Shown here piece after piece: positions 53,282 to 63,988 of a DNA stretch of 64,000 nucleotides. Source of the stretch: Ypsolopha sequella (taxonomy: Eukaryota; Arthropoda; Insecta; Lepidoptera; Ypsolophidae). The notes under the pieces were generated by a model. It was not told the origin of the DNA, ran no database searches, and was given only the letters and a program-made list of their open reading frames with translations. Positions within the stretch are counted from its first letter, which is position 1, and each line of letters begins with the position of its first letter. Where the stretch lies: assembly GCA_934047225.1 (NCBI GenBank), contig OW204000.1:14712001-14776000 (forward strand). The letters run 5' to 3'. The translations under genes and the position numbers were made by a program.

Positions 53282-55038
53282 ATGTCCCAAACAAATGAAA
53301 AGACTGATGGTGCGCAGAAGGGGTCCAAGATTGTGACAAAGACCATCGTTACATCTCCACGCATTTACAAGCCAGTAGGGCCATACAGGTATGAAATAAT
53401 TTCGATCCTATGACAATTTCACAGTTGAAATTTCTGTATTGTTGATGTAATTATTTCGATTTTCGATTCGTTTTGATCTTCATATTTTTTGCGATTTCGT
53501 TGCAAAACTGAAGAAAAGTGAATTAAAATCAGTGAGAGGAAATCACCTACCAGAGTAATTGTTGAAAGTCTACTCAATTAAATGTCTAGATATAGCCATG
53601 AACTGTTTTTAAATAGCATAGTTTTCATAGAGAACGTCCTCGATGAGCTAAAATTTTAACTTTTGCAAAAACGGCCGCTTTTGGCATAAGTTAAAATTCT
53701 AGCTATAAAAAGACGTTGTTTCTGAAAACTTTGCTTTGTTAAAATAATTCATTGCTATTTCTAGGCGTCTAATCGAGGCGTCCCATTTTCAGTAATTATT
53801 CTAGTAAGCAAGAAAGGTTTTTTTTTAAAGTGGCAGAACTTTCTCAGCTTATAATGCCTTAATAGAATAGTTAAGGTAATAATAAAAGTTATTATTACAT
53901 ACGGCTTGAACACTCACGTGTGATTGTTGTTGACTATATGCCAACCGTTTCACCGATACAATTTCGGCATTATCAAGGCGAGTGTCGTTCTTAGGACGAC
54001 GACGCGGCGTTCACCGTCATCGTCGCGTCGTCGTCCTAAGAACGACACTCGCCTTGATAATGCCGAAATTGTATCGGTGAAACGGTTGGCATATAGTCAA
54101 CAACAATCACACGTGAGTGTTCACCGATACAATTTCGGCATTATCAAGGCGAGTGTCGTTCTTAGGACGACGACGGTGAACGCCGCGTCGTCGTCCTAAG
54201 AACGACACTCGCCTTGATAATGCCGAAATTGTATCGGTGAAACGGTTGGCATATAGTCAACAACAATCACACGTGAGTGTTCACCGATACAATTTCGGCA
54301 TTATCAAGGCGAGTGTCGTTCTTAGGACGACGACGGTGAACGCCGCGTCGTCGTCCTAAGAACGACACTCGCCTTGATAATGCCGAAATTGTATCGGTGA
54401 AACGGTTGGCATATAGTCAACAATAATCACACGTGAGTGTTCAAGCCGTATGTAATAATAAAAGTAATATAATAGTAATAGTCAATACTAATAGTAATAG
54501 TTGTAATTGCTTATTAGTTGTGATGATGTTTCAGCCAAGCCATCTTAGCTAACGGCAGTACGCTTTACGTATCGGGAGTTCTCGGACTCGACGAATCATC
54601 CAGCCTCGTCTGCGGAGGAGCGGAAGCCCAGGCGAGACAGGCCCTGAGCAACCTCAAACACGTCTTAGAAGCGGGAGGCGCTTCCTTGGATTCCGTTGTC
54701 AAAACAACTATACTGCTCAACGACATTCAAGACTTCAAAGGCGTCAATAAAGTTTACGCCGAATGTAAGTGACAACGTTGCGCTGGCAACGCAATACTCG
54801 CGTGACTTACTAGTAGCACCTTATCATTGAAATCTGTAACAACTCGGTTTTAATTAATGAATAAGCGCAATTTAGTTTGTTAATGTTCGTTCCAGATTTT
54901 ACGAAGGAGTGTCCAGCACGGGCGACTTACCAAGTCGGCAAACTGCCTCTCGAGGCTGCTGTGGAGATAGAGGCGATAGCGTTGAGCGGAGACCTGGTTG
55001 TGGCTGAAGCTGGCCCTTGTCCCTGCACTCGCTCCTAA
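53282..55038 (+). CDS. RidA: RidA/UK114 family reactive-intermediate (imine/enamine) deaminase
   Basis: The join 53282-53388, 54535-54764, 54896-55038 gives 159 residues. In the family (YjgF/YER057c/UK114) the trimeric enzyme hydrolyses reactive 2-aminoacrylate-type enamines/imines to 2-oxoacids and ammonia, protecting pyridoxal-phosphate enzymes. Visible signatures: YKPVGPYSQAILANGSTLYV with SGVLGLD (strand 1 and the substrate loop), QARQALSNLKHVLEAGGASL with DSVVKTTILLND, FKGVNKVYAEYFTKECPA, R121 in RATYQVGKLP (the substrate carboxylate-binding Arg) and VEIEAIAL. The N-terminus is some 20 residues longer than typical (Ser/Thr/Lys-rich, KTDGAQKGSK), and the C-terminus ends CPCTRS. Splice sites are GT-AG (GTATGA/TTTCAG and GTAAGT/TTCCAG). 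Intron 1 is expanded by a fold-back element. Confidence 0.95.
53889..54465. mobile_element. Multiply palindromic fold-back element in RidA intron 1
   Basis: Terminal arms CATACGGCTTGAACACTCAC (53898) and GTGAGTGTTCAAGCCGTATG (to 54452) are inverted, and the arms extend through TGACTATATGCCAACCGTTT. Inside are three palindromic units of which the later ones repeat with a 160-bp period (ACGTGAGTGTTCACCGATAC at 54111 and 54271). Each unit has arms of about 55 bp (CACCGATACAATTTCGGCAT, AAGGCGAGTGTCGTTCTTAG) around a GC-rich core. A 13-bp direct repeat TAATAATAAAAGT lies on both sides (53877-53889 and 54453-54465) and may be the target duplication. No coding content. Confidence 0.9.
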
Positions 55039-57318
55039 CGACCCTCGCTCGCCCTTTGATACGAGATAACCAGATTTACAAGCCTCTATTGTTGACTAAT
55101 TAATACCCTGGAAAAAATTGTAACTTCCTACAAATTGTGTTTTGAGTTTGAGTAAACATAAAGAAATCGTTAAAAGTAATTGGCGGTGGTACTTTTAATC
55201 TTACTCTTATTACACACGACTCGACATTTTTATGTGTTCAAGCCTTGGCTGTTTTATTGCAGTTGACGTATATTATGCAAAAAAGCCCATACTTTCTAGT
55301 AGGTTAGTTAACAAATTATAGCACATATATTTTAGGTGTTTGAACTTTTACGTTTGGGTGTTTGTTTATATGTTAAAGTTTTCGTGACAACAATATTCAG
55401 AGCGGTGATCGCAAATAAGGCCGGTCTTTAGCTGAAATAATTTAATATTTAGTTAATAGTGCGTGTCCGTCATGTTACTACTGACCGACGCGACGGTTGA
55501 CCTAAACCAAGGGCATCGACATATTTCAGTCCAAAAGAACAACAATTTTAATATTTTCCGTTTAGTAACTGATCAGTGTCGTAGATTTAGAGTACCTAAT
55601 GCTCTCGTTGGTGTAGGTGTGGCAGGCAAATGTAAAATTCGGCACTTTAGAAAAGCCTTGGTCAGTTTCTAAGCGCTCGCTGTTTAGCAAAATGCCCGCT
55701 GTTTTGTGATTTGCCGAATTTTCTAAAAAGCCGAAATCAAGTCATTCACAAAAAACTGAAAAATAAGTTCCACGACGAGCGGAGCGAGGAGGAGCATTTT
55801 AGGTTTACATGTACTGCGACCCTCAATAGTTCTAAATTCTGACAAATTATATACCTATATATGACTAATAATCCATATAACAATAGTTCTTTCAAACAAT
55901 CGTATTATACAGGTGTCCCATAAGTGACACGCCACAGTGACACTGGAGGTAGGTCAGCCCAAGTGGCGTCGAACCAGCCTAACATGACCCCAGTAAAAGA
56001 TGCACGGTTTTCAAGTTATTGCCAAATTAGTGTTTTTTGAGAATTTTCACTATTTTTAACATTGTTAGTGCAAGTATTCACTTGGAAAGCTCTCGAAATA
56101 TTTTTTTTTTCACGTGTATGGAGTCAGGAATAGTTAATTAACATGTCAAAAGTGATATTTTGTCAATAACTGATGTAAAATGCTTAAAAATCCTGGAGTA
56201 ATCTTAATTTAAATTATCAGCAAAACATTAATTTCGACTTTGGCCACCTGCCGTGATAAAAAATTCCTAGAAACGAAAAGAGCAAATAATGTCAAATATT
56301 GAGCTTGTTAAGCAAATTTAGAAATGGTATGATACAAGCATCTTTATGCGATAAGATAGGCATTCGTATCACTTTTCCGATGCCTTATTGGACTAAATTA
56401 AAACTAGGAAATCCGCAAGCCATCGCTGCTAGCTAAAAATAATGATGTTCGCTACAATATCTCATTTGTTACTTGGCTACGTTATTATTCGCCAAATGCT
56501 CATGAAAGAGAAATAAAATGTTTATCTCTTTTTTGAAGGATATCTAAGGCTAATGGCTGGATAAAAGTTAAATGACAACAAAAAATAGATTTGACTCTCA
56601 TATTATCTAGCATATAGGTAATCAAACAATTTAGACATTCTGTCATGTGTGCAGCCATGACCCGGAAGGAAAGAATCTATGTGCCGAGGAAAATTATAAA
56701 ATGTTAAATTCAACTTTATGACGAAGATTCATCAAATCACAGAATAGCGAGCGTTTAGAAACTGACGACGCCGTTGTCGAATTTTTATATTTGCCTGCGT
56801 CATAGCTATTGAGTTCTGTCTAATGCCATTCATGCAAATAAACTTCTTGATTTTCCCAGTCCTCTTCTATTTTTCCTTCCATTGCGTCTGATGTGAAAAA
56901 GTCGTTGTATTTAAGTGTCCGACTTTTGTTTCCTTTCATAATCTCCATTATTTTATATTTTTCTTCTTTAATACATTTTTCACTTTATTTGCAATTTTCA
57001 TAAACACGGCCGAAGTGGTCTATTGAAAATTACTTTTGTTATAATTATAAAATTCATCATTGGCAGCTGGAAGTGCAATGAACAATACTCGGTTCTGTAA
57101 AGCATACGGTGTACACAATAGATCATCGTGAATTTTGACCGGAGTCCTCATATAAGTAATGTTTGGAGTTCTTAAGTTACGCCGCGAAGTGTAGATACCG
57201 AGGCTTTCTAATAATATTGCCCATGGTTTGACTTCATATCATATCAGTGAAAATCAAACTGAGACACCATATGTAGAAGACGAAGACATTATCCATAAGT
57301 GAAACACTTAGTGATCCA
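55039..57318. other. Non-coding DNA downstream of RidA
   Basis: No gene seen. An interspersed repeat begins near 55911 with ACAGGTGTCCCATAAGTGAC then ACGCCA and runs to about 56300. A CGACGAGCGGAGCGAGGAGG phrase (55774) recalls the CGCTCCGCTC motif near 4000. The remainder is AT-rich and featureless to me. Confidence 0.45.
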
Positions 57319-57739
57319 GCGGCTGACAACACTTCTGTGTGCATACCGGCGTACAGAGATTTTCTCTTCTGAACTCATTACTAGGATGTATAAGAAGCAA
57401 AAAAAACTTGGGTGGATGATCCCTACCCCCCACGTTTTCCCAGAATGACGTCATTCAAAATGGCCGCCATTACTCCGCTACCGTTCTGTTAAAGTAAGCG
57501 TTTTTTGCAAAAACGGTAATCTTTATCGAAAAAAAAATCACACATTAATGTTTGGCATGAAATTGTCTACAAGTTTGTTTATTAGGATTTTTTTGATACT
57601 TCAAAGCATTAGTCTAGAAAAAGCACTTTTCTATATTTTATGACATAAAGTATTTGATTTCTTAATTTTAACACAACATTATTTATGTAATACCCAAGGG
57701 TAAGGGGTAACTCTACAGAAGGGTATACAAAGACTACAT

Positions 57740-58070
57740 ATTATCTGATACGAACCTGACACACCTCTTTCACTTCTTCCACCTCCACCAATTTAGTCAT
57801 ATAAGCACTTCTATACCGGGTTATTTATTCATCAGTATGTCGCCATACGTAGGCAGCCAGGTCGAGCTTTACTTTCCACTTGCACACCAGTAATTTCTTT
57901 CGTTACACTACTTTTATTCATACTCTCTTCATGCCTAAACCAAAAAAGCATTTCTTTTCCAATTTTAGTCACTACATCTCTTTTCAGGCCGCAACAATAT
58001 TTTTTTGAACTCTATCGTTCAATGTCTAACCACATACTCCGTAAGGAACGCATTTTCACTGCAATAACTC
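57740..58070 (-). pseudogene. RTE-type retrotransposon 3' fragment
   Basis: The minus-strand content matches, with many changes, the fragment at 60523-60986 (phrases ACACCTCTTTC, CAATTTAGTCATATAAGC, CAGTATGTCGCCA, TTTCTTTCGTTAC, CAGGCCGCAACAAT). It is inserted in the left interior of the long-TIR element and no longer open. Confidence 0.65.
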
Positions 58071-58099
58071 TACTTCGATGCTCTACCTACAAAGTGCTC

Positions 58100-59773
58100 A
58101 AAGAAAATCCGATCTTACGTCCATGGATGCCACGGATGCCAAACTCTTATTACAAGTTTTAAACACTTGGGACTTTGTGTTGGTTATGACGATGTTTTAC
58201 GTCATCACAGTGCCCTTGCTCAGTTAGCTGTAAAACAAAGTGGAGATGTTCTTCTTCCTAGCCACTTTAGTCCAGATATGTACACTATTAGTGCATTTTA
58301 CAATTTTGATCATATTGAAGCAACATTTTCTGGCCTTGGGAGTACACATAATACGGTGTGTGTACTCTTTCAAGACAAGGCCACAGCCTCCATAGAAAAG
58401 CCCCGTATTTCAGAATGTGATGTTGATAAAACACAAAAGAGGTTGCAGAGCACATTGCCATGCCAGAATTTACAGCCCTACATTAAGCCTGCAAAGCGAC
58501 CAGGTCTAAGCGATGATTACAAAGTAGACACTGATTTATATTTTATGAATGAAAACGAATTGAAGAGCAATTATAAAAAAGATCACCTCTGGGAATTATC
58601 AAGGATTGCACATTGCACAACTGTAACAATGATGACTAATCTACAACAAGAGCAGCCCTCACCATCTTGGAGTGCTTTTAACTCACTTGTTTCCCGTGAA
58701 AACTTAACACTAAAGGTGTAAGATTCTTGCCAATTTTACCACATTCGGTAACAAAATATGAGACTGTTTACACAGTACTTTGTAACTTAAATAAACTGCT
58801 CATGACTTTGAACCAGAAAAACCTTGCTGTAGCTTGCGATGAGGGCGTCTACTGTATTGCAAGAGAAATTCAAGTCGTAGCAAACAATTTGAAAATCTTG
58901 TATTGATAATGGGCTCATTTCACATGACAAAGGTTTTTATTGGATGTCTGTTGCAAAACCAATACTTGCCATGGACAAATTTATGATAGAAGAAGCAGAT
59001 TTCCGAATTATGATTCATGCAGAGAATGCGGCAAGGAAAGGGTTTAAAAAAATTGTATTAGTAAGTGCTGATACTGACGTATTAGTCCTGGCACTATTTC
59101 ACTGGAAAAGTTTTCGTTCCCTAAGAGTAAACGAAATGTGAATGAGAACTGGAGTCGGTGATACAACAAGACTTATACCTATTCACATGTTAGCTGAAAA
59201 TGTCGGAAAAGATATGTGCCATGTACTACCAGCACTTCAGGCTCTTTCTGGTGGTGACTATACGAGCAAGTTCGGAACAAAAAAAGTTGCATTCGGCTGT
59301 AACCCTGAGCATTATTTGAAAGAGTTTGGTTCATCACCGCTATCTCCAGCTCACGACCAAATCATGGCACTTGCCGAAGAGTACTTAGTGCAATTGTTAA
59401 AGAAAGGCTCGTCTTGCAAGACCCTTGATGAGTTCCGGCTTTGGAAGTACCTCCATGGGAAAAATGTATCTCTTGATAACTTACCGCCAACAAGTTCCAG
59501 TTCACCTTCTTCGTGCTTTCTTCCACACCCATTTGATGATACACTGCCTCGATGAAGCGCAAGAAACACTGGATCCACTTAAGTTCGGATTTGAAAGGAC
59601 ATCATTTGTAAGGATATCTGTTACCAGACGACTTCATTGGGGCATGTACGTGTATTAAGTGCGCGACATCAAGTTGTGTGTGCAGAGATGCGGAAATTCC
59701 ATGTTGTTTGTTTTGCAAATGCAACAGTGTAGACAGAGATCAAGTTAATTGGAGAAACCCATTCTCAACATAA
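58100..59773 (+). pseudogene. Transposon protein remnant: XPG/FEN-like nuclease region plus CXC zinc cluster
   Basis: Segments in three frames read in order as one decayed protein. (1) To 58721: TSFKHLGLCVGYDDVLRHHS, FYNFDHIEATFSGLGSTHNT, VCVLFQD. (2) 58720-58900, frame-shifted: ILPHSVTKYETVYTVLCNLN, LAVACDEGVYCIAREIQ, then a stop, then MGSFHMTKVFIGC. (3) 58944-59141: EEADFRIMIHAENAARKG and KIVLVSADTDVLVLAL, resembling the XPG-I metal-binding residues (E-x-D ... D-x-D). (4) 59142-59555: HVLPALQALSGGDYTSKFGT, resembling the third acidic site of FEN-type nucleases. (5) About 59648-59773: TCIKCATSSCVCRDAEIPCC then LFCKC, a CXC (tesmin/TSO1-like) zinc cluster. Stops and frameshifts show it is dead. 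No transposase domain was recognised. Confidence 0.7.
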
Positions 59774-60495
59774 TCCCAATCAATATAAGGGGATGAAAAA
59801 GGTGTAAACTGTTTGATTGAAAATGCCTTTTCTTACATGTACAACGGACTGTTTATATCCTTAATCCACGAGAAGGAAGTCGTGGCCGCACTCTAGATTG
59901 GAATTGTGCATTTTGAAAAGTATTTAGCTCCTTTTTTGCCACTGCTGGGCAAAGGCAAATGTGCATACTATATTAAATATGTATATATATATGTATACGT
60001 GAGCCATAAAGCCATTATTAATAATAATTAGGTATGTATGTCGGCTCAAACGAGTCTTAATACAAACATTTTTCCAATTTTCAAGGGCGTTTGTGTTAAA
60101 TTTTACCAAAGAGAATATTTCGTCATTTCGATACAAAAAGATACATATTCTAGACTATAACTTTGAATTATCAAAAAAATGCTAATAAACAAACTTGTCA
60201 ATTTTTTTGCCAGAAAAATTTTAAATAAAACTTACCGTTTTCGCAAAAAACGCTTACTTTAACAGAACGGTAGCGGAGTAATGGCGGCCATCTTGAATGA
60301 CGTCATTCTGGGAAAACGTGGGGGGTAGGGATCATCCACCCAAGTTTTTTTTGCTTACATCCTAGTAATTAGTTCAGAAGAGAAAATCTCTGTACGCCGG
60401 TATGCACACAGAAGTGTTGTCAGCCGCAGGACTATAGGTTGAGACGCTCAATTCATGGTCAAATAATGAACTGTAAGGGATAAACCACGAACAAT

Positions 60496-61549
60496 ATTCT
60501 GAAGGCTTTAATTTTTGTTTTACATACATACATTTCAATCTGCTACGATCCAGAAACACCTCTTTCGTCTCTTCCACATCCATCAATCTAGTCATACAAG
60601 CTCCTCTATTCGGGTACTTTTGACATGGCCCTTCTTCAGTATGTCGCCAATTTGGTCAGCATACGTTCTTCTAGGGCGGCCTGGTCGAGCTGTACCTTCC
60701 ACTTGCGCACCATAAATTTCTTTCGTTACTCTACTTTCATTAATCCTCTCTACATGTCCAAAGCATCGAAGCATTCCTTTTTTTATTCTAGTCACTACAT
60801 CTTCTTTCAGGCCGCAACGATCCCGTATGTCGATTCAATGTGTTTTTGTATTACATACATACATTTCAATCTGCTACGATCCAGACACACCTCTTTCGTC
60901 TCTTCCACATCCATCAATCTAGTCATAGAAGCTCTCCTATTCGGGTACCACACTACGTAAGGAACGCATTTCCAATGCATTCGCTTATTTTTGTTTTATT
61001 GCTGTCAAACTTGAATTTTTTCAAAGTAATTCCCATAGCTTAATATCTAATAATTTTTTTTTCGTATTTACGTAGTTTTAGGACATAGTTTACATTATTT
61101 TGTTATATAAATTGACCACTATTTAATTATGATTTTTTAAAGAATTGTCCGATATGACGTCACTTGAGAATTTTCGACATTATGGTGATTGGGATGTGTG
61201 TGCTTATAAAAAAAGTGGTCTGTCTCTGTCTGTCTACTCATCTGTCATCCAGCTGTCAAATCAGTCGGAAGCAAAATTAAAAAAAAAATATCTTGATAGC
61301 AAAGGACACATTTCTAAACAGCCATTTCTAAAGTGACGTCACACGAAGGCAAATGGAAGTTGCAGCTTTATGAGGTTTTTTAGACAACAAGTACCAAAAG
61401 ACGTCTTCGAAATGGTTTTCGAATTAACACACTTTAACATAATTTAATTTAAGCGAATATAGTAAGCTCCTGAATTATTTTGCAATGAAGAAAATTTAGC
61501 TTAGACAGCACTAAAACAAAAATGAAACCCTTCAGAATCGGCTTTATTG
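60496..61549. mobile_element. MITE, GAAGGCTTTAATTTTAG family, copy 4, split by an RTE insertion
   Basis: The left end ATTCTGAAGGCTTTAATTTT is at 60496 and the right end CCTTCAGAATCGGCTTTATT near 61530-61549, with the internal TGCTGTCAAAC (61001) and AAGAAAATTTAGCTTAGACA (61490). The RTE fragment 60523-60986 interrupts it. This copy is otherwise longer than copies 1-3. Confidence 0.7.
60523..60986 (-). pseudogene. RTE-type retrotransposon 3' end, two overlapping tails
   Basis: The minus strand encodes MTRIKKGMLRCFGHVERINE, SRVTKEIYGAQVEGTARPGR and PRRTYADQIGDILKKGHV, the C-terminal tail typical of RTE-clade ORF2 proteins (W/C-F-G-H-V-x-R ... G-R-P-R-x-x-x-x-D-x-I). The 3' part (TACATACATACATTTCAATC, TGCTACGATCCAGA) occurs twice, at 60521 and 60853, so a second short tail is attached. 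A 12-bp duplication ATTTTTGTTTTA brackets the insertion (60511-60522 and 60987-60998). Confidence 0.8.
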
Positions 61550-61937
61550 CTTTGATAAATTTAGACTCACACAATTATTATACTAACTTCAAGAAAGAAC
61601 TTTGTTATTCCGTCATAAATTAGTAATTAACATATAAAACCACTTAACAAAAACATAAAAGAACATGATGATGACGTAAATCCGATATTAATGTGCAAGT
61701 ACTTCGCATACCACAAGTAAAAAGCTCTCGGTTAGCAAAAAGTACAGAAATAGTAACACGACGTTTTGCACGGTAATGGTACGTATAAAGGAATTTAGTC
61801 TGTACCGTTAATTGGAAAAACGCGATGGGGGTGCGAGGTCAGCTGAGTGGGTTTACCTCCTCCCATAATAGGTACGATACGATCTTCGGAGCTCGCGCAG
61901 TCGACTAGTCGAGCGGCGTTCTCTTGGGCGGGCGGTC
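61550..61937. other. Upstream region of the MGC-protein gene
   Basis: No gene; composition rises in GC toward 61900. Confidence 0.4.
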
Positions 61938-61940
61938 AGT
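61936..61940 (+). promoter_or_regulatory. Candidate arthropod initiator (TCAGT)
   Basis: TCAGT within a GC-rich stretch, 85 bases before the main start codon, fits the arthropod Inr consensus. No DPE-like match at the expected spacing. Weak on its own. Confidence 0.3.
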
Positions 61941-61986
61941 GCGTCTCGGCTTGGTCGCGGCGAGGCCCGGGCCCTTACCGCCCTCC

Positions 61987-62034
61987 ATGCACCACCTAGA
62001 GCCTGCTACCGTCACACGTCATGGGATGCACTAG
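61987..62034 (+). other. Upstream ORF overlapping the main start codon
   Basis: ATG at 61987 opens a 15-codon frame (MHHLEPATVTRHGMH) that ends with TAG at 62032-62034, 14 bases past the main ATG and in a different frame. If the leader includes it, scanning ribosomes would have to leak past it to reach the main start. Confidence 0.45.
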
Positions 62035-63285
62035 CAGCTCCCCAAACAACCCCATACCACCGTCACCGTACGCGAATGCCACAGGTATGTCTTAAAATAC
62101 CATAATCTATGCAATTTTCCATCATTCGCCTCGATTTATTAATCTTACAAACAAGGGTGTTCCGATTTAAGTTTGTAACTTATATTTATGAATGCGCCAT
62201 TAAATGACATTAACTCTTTCGATGCGAACACTTGTGAAGTTTTATTGTTAAGTTTTTATTGTTATTAAGCCGATTTGAGCACGAGCCTTAGTTTTATTGT
62301 AAGTACGCTAACACTTTACCGACCGAGGTAGCATTTAGCGTGTTAAGTGCTTGGAGGTCAATCTTGGCTGCGTTACTAATTTCACCCTTGAAATAAAAAT
62401 ACCTGTACAAATCAAGCATTAAGAATTTACATTTTAGTAGTTTACTATACTTTGATGTATTATTTTTTGAGCTTGATTATAGGGGATACGAGTGTTATAT
62501 TTTTGAACTTTTTTTAGTGTTCCGTGGTTAGCAAGGAATCCTTATAGTTTCGCCATGTCCGTCTGTCTATTTGTGTCTGTCCGCGGCTTAGATCAGAGAC
62601 TTAGTACTAGAAAGCTGTAATTTGGCATGGGGATACATATTATTCACGCCGACAAATTGGTAAAATAAAATCCTGTTTTTTTTTTATGTTACCGCCCTCA
62701 CACGCAAAGTGGGAATGATTTTTTTTTCTCGTCTATCCCATGGTGTGGGTGTCATTGGATAGGTCGTTCAAAAACGAAGTTAAAAGGAAAACTATCACAG
62801 AAGTTAAAGAGTACAGATCGCGCCAAACTTTTAGTCCCTTTAGTCCTTAGTATAGGACGTTCTTCGGAAGAGCAACTTCCGAGCGGACTAGAAGTTCGGC
62901 GCGATCTGTATTAGTCGACAAACTTAAAAAATGTACTTGGAGAAGAAGTCCGCATATTGTGTAGAGCAACTACGGAACCCTACACTGCGCACTTAGCCGG
63001 TTTTTGTTCTGTCGTTTTAAGTAAACACTTATCTACTATTTATAGTTAATGGACAAATACTTCTATGTTTTTCAGTAAAAGATTTAGAAGACCTAATAGA
63101 AGAGAAAATTCAAATGAAAAATATAGGTGAAGTTAAAACAAATGTGAAAATGGAGCTTCCTTCGTGTGATACTATAGTCGAACAGGTAGCTACGGTAGCT
63201 AGAGATAGCGAGGCTTCTATGGTAGCTAGTGATAAAAACGAGCCTTCTGTTATAATCGACCATCCTGTAGAGGATCTACCTAAAG
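62021..63285 (+). CDS. N-terminal two exons of an MGC-type (probably lipid-anchored) protein, partial
   Basis: The join 62021-62084, 63076-63285 (GTATGT donor, TTTTTCAG acceptor, next donor GTATGC) encodes 91 residues and continues past the window. The start MGCTSSSPNNPIPPSPYANA has Gly2 and Ser at positions 5-7, the N-myristoylation pattern, and Cys3 for possible palmitoylation, so I infer membrane attachment. Exon 2 gives VKDLEDLIEEKIQMKNIGEV, then a Val/Ala/Ser/Glu-rich, probably disordered segment (IVEQVATVARDSEASMVASD) and IIDHPVEDLPK. I do not recognise the family. The open frame runs through the second donor for only a few codons, so a third exon to the right of the window, or in 63300-64000, is expected. 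Intron 1 holds an interspersed repeat. The gene model rests on splice consensus and frame continuity, not on homology. Confidence 0.6.
62513..63006. repeat. Interspersed lepidopteran repeat in intron 1
   Basis: It runs from TTTAGTGTTCCGTGGTTAGC, through TTTCGCCATGTCCGTCTGTC and CGGCTTAGATCAGAGACTTA, to ACGGAACCCTACACTGCGCA then CTTAGCCGGTTTTT, the inverted form of the CGGCCAAGTGCGAGTCGG/GGGTTCCG end. A hairpin (TACAGATCGCGCCAAACTTT at 62813 against CGGCGCGATCTGTA at 62898) lies within. Confidence 0.7.
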
Positions 63286-63841
63286 GTATGCTTGTTCACT
63301 TGACGATAGTTATAAACTAGCTAGTTCAAATTCACTGTGATTTCAAATTAACACTGCACTAAATGTACCTAGGTAAATGTACCATTTTACAATCTTGATG
63401 TTGTGATTGTGAACGTGTAACGAAAGATTTTTTTTTGCAATTACTCACGTTTCTATTTAAATAGGTACCAAGTATTTAAACTTTCCCCACATCATAAAGT
63501 TTTCATCGAAAGCTAACGTAATATATGAAATGTGAATCATTAATCCATAGACCCACGCGTCAATGCAAGACGGTTTCTTGTTGCTTGTTCGCACAACTTC
63601 TCTCTTATAAATTGCTAAATGCATGATGGAACGACAACCAATATCGTTGTAAGTAGTTATGCCATGGCCGTAACTAGAGGGGGGATTTGAGGGTACAACC
63701 CCCCAAACCCGAAATTCTAGACAGGAAGTGAAGTTATTTTAAAATGTACGATTTTTCAGTTTTACAAATTTTACAGCTAAAATATGATGTTACAACTACA
63801 AATTCACAATATAGCGAAAAATAATAATTATGTACAGACAG
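63286..63841. other. Intron 2 start of the MGC-protein gene, non-coding
   Basis: No gene or defined element. A short phrase GTAACTAGAGGGGGGATTTG near 63670 is repeat-like. Confidence 0.45.
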
Positions 63842-63988
63842 GTAACCAGGCCCAGCGCAAACACTTTCATCCCAAGACCCACAGGTGAGCGATAGATGAG
63901 ATGTGAAATACTTGGTCAATACATACACACATTTTATGCAGTATTTATTAGGTCTTAGGATAATAGTGTTTGCACTGGGCCTGGTTAC
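63842..63988. mobile_element. MITE, GCCCAGCGCAAACACTTT family, copy 2
   Basis: The ends GTAACCAGGCCCAGCGCAAA then CACT and AGTGTTTGCACTGGGCCTGG then TTAC are inverted with one or two mismatches, giving a 147-bp element. The centre shares GAGCGATAGATGAGAT and AATACTTGGTCAAT with the copy at 22739. Confidence 0.85.

Larger units (their letters stand above)
57319..60427 (+). mobile_element. 3.1-kb long-TIR DNA transposon, Academ-like
   Basis: Terminal inverted repeats of about 250-270 bp: left 57319-57585 (GCGGCTGACAACACTTCTGT, GTGCATACCGGCGTACAGAG, GGATGATCCCTACCCCCCAC) and right 60182-60427 (their reverse complements, ending CAGAAGTGTTGTCAGCCGC). Both arms include TGACGTCATT and a GCGGCCAT segment. 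The interior encodes pieces of one protein with an XPG/FEN-like nuclease motif set and a CXC zinc cluster on the plus strand. A target duplication could not be identified (flanks AGTGATCCA and AGGACTATA). Some Academ transposons are known to encode an XPG-like nuclease, hence the tentative name. Confidence 0.72.

Noticed and set aside
53924..54199. A 91-codon frame in the RidA intron
   Set aside because: It lies within the palindromic element and has no start context or domain.
53898..54452. A CRISPR-like array, because of regular 160-bp spacing
   Set aside because: The units are long palindromes with identical contents, not short repeats with unique spacers, and the genome is animal.
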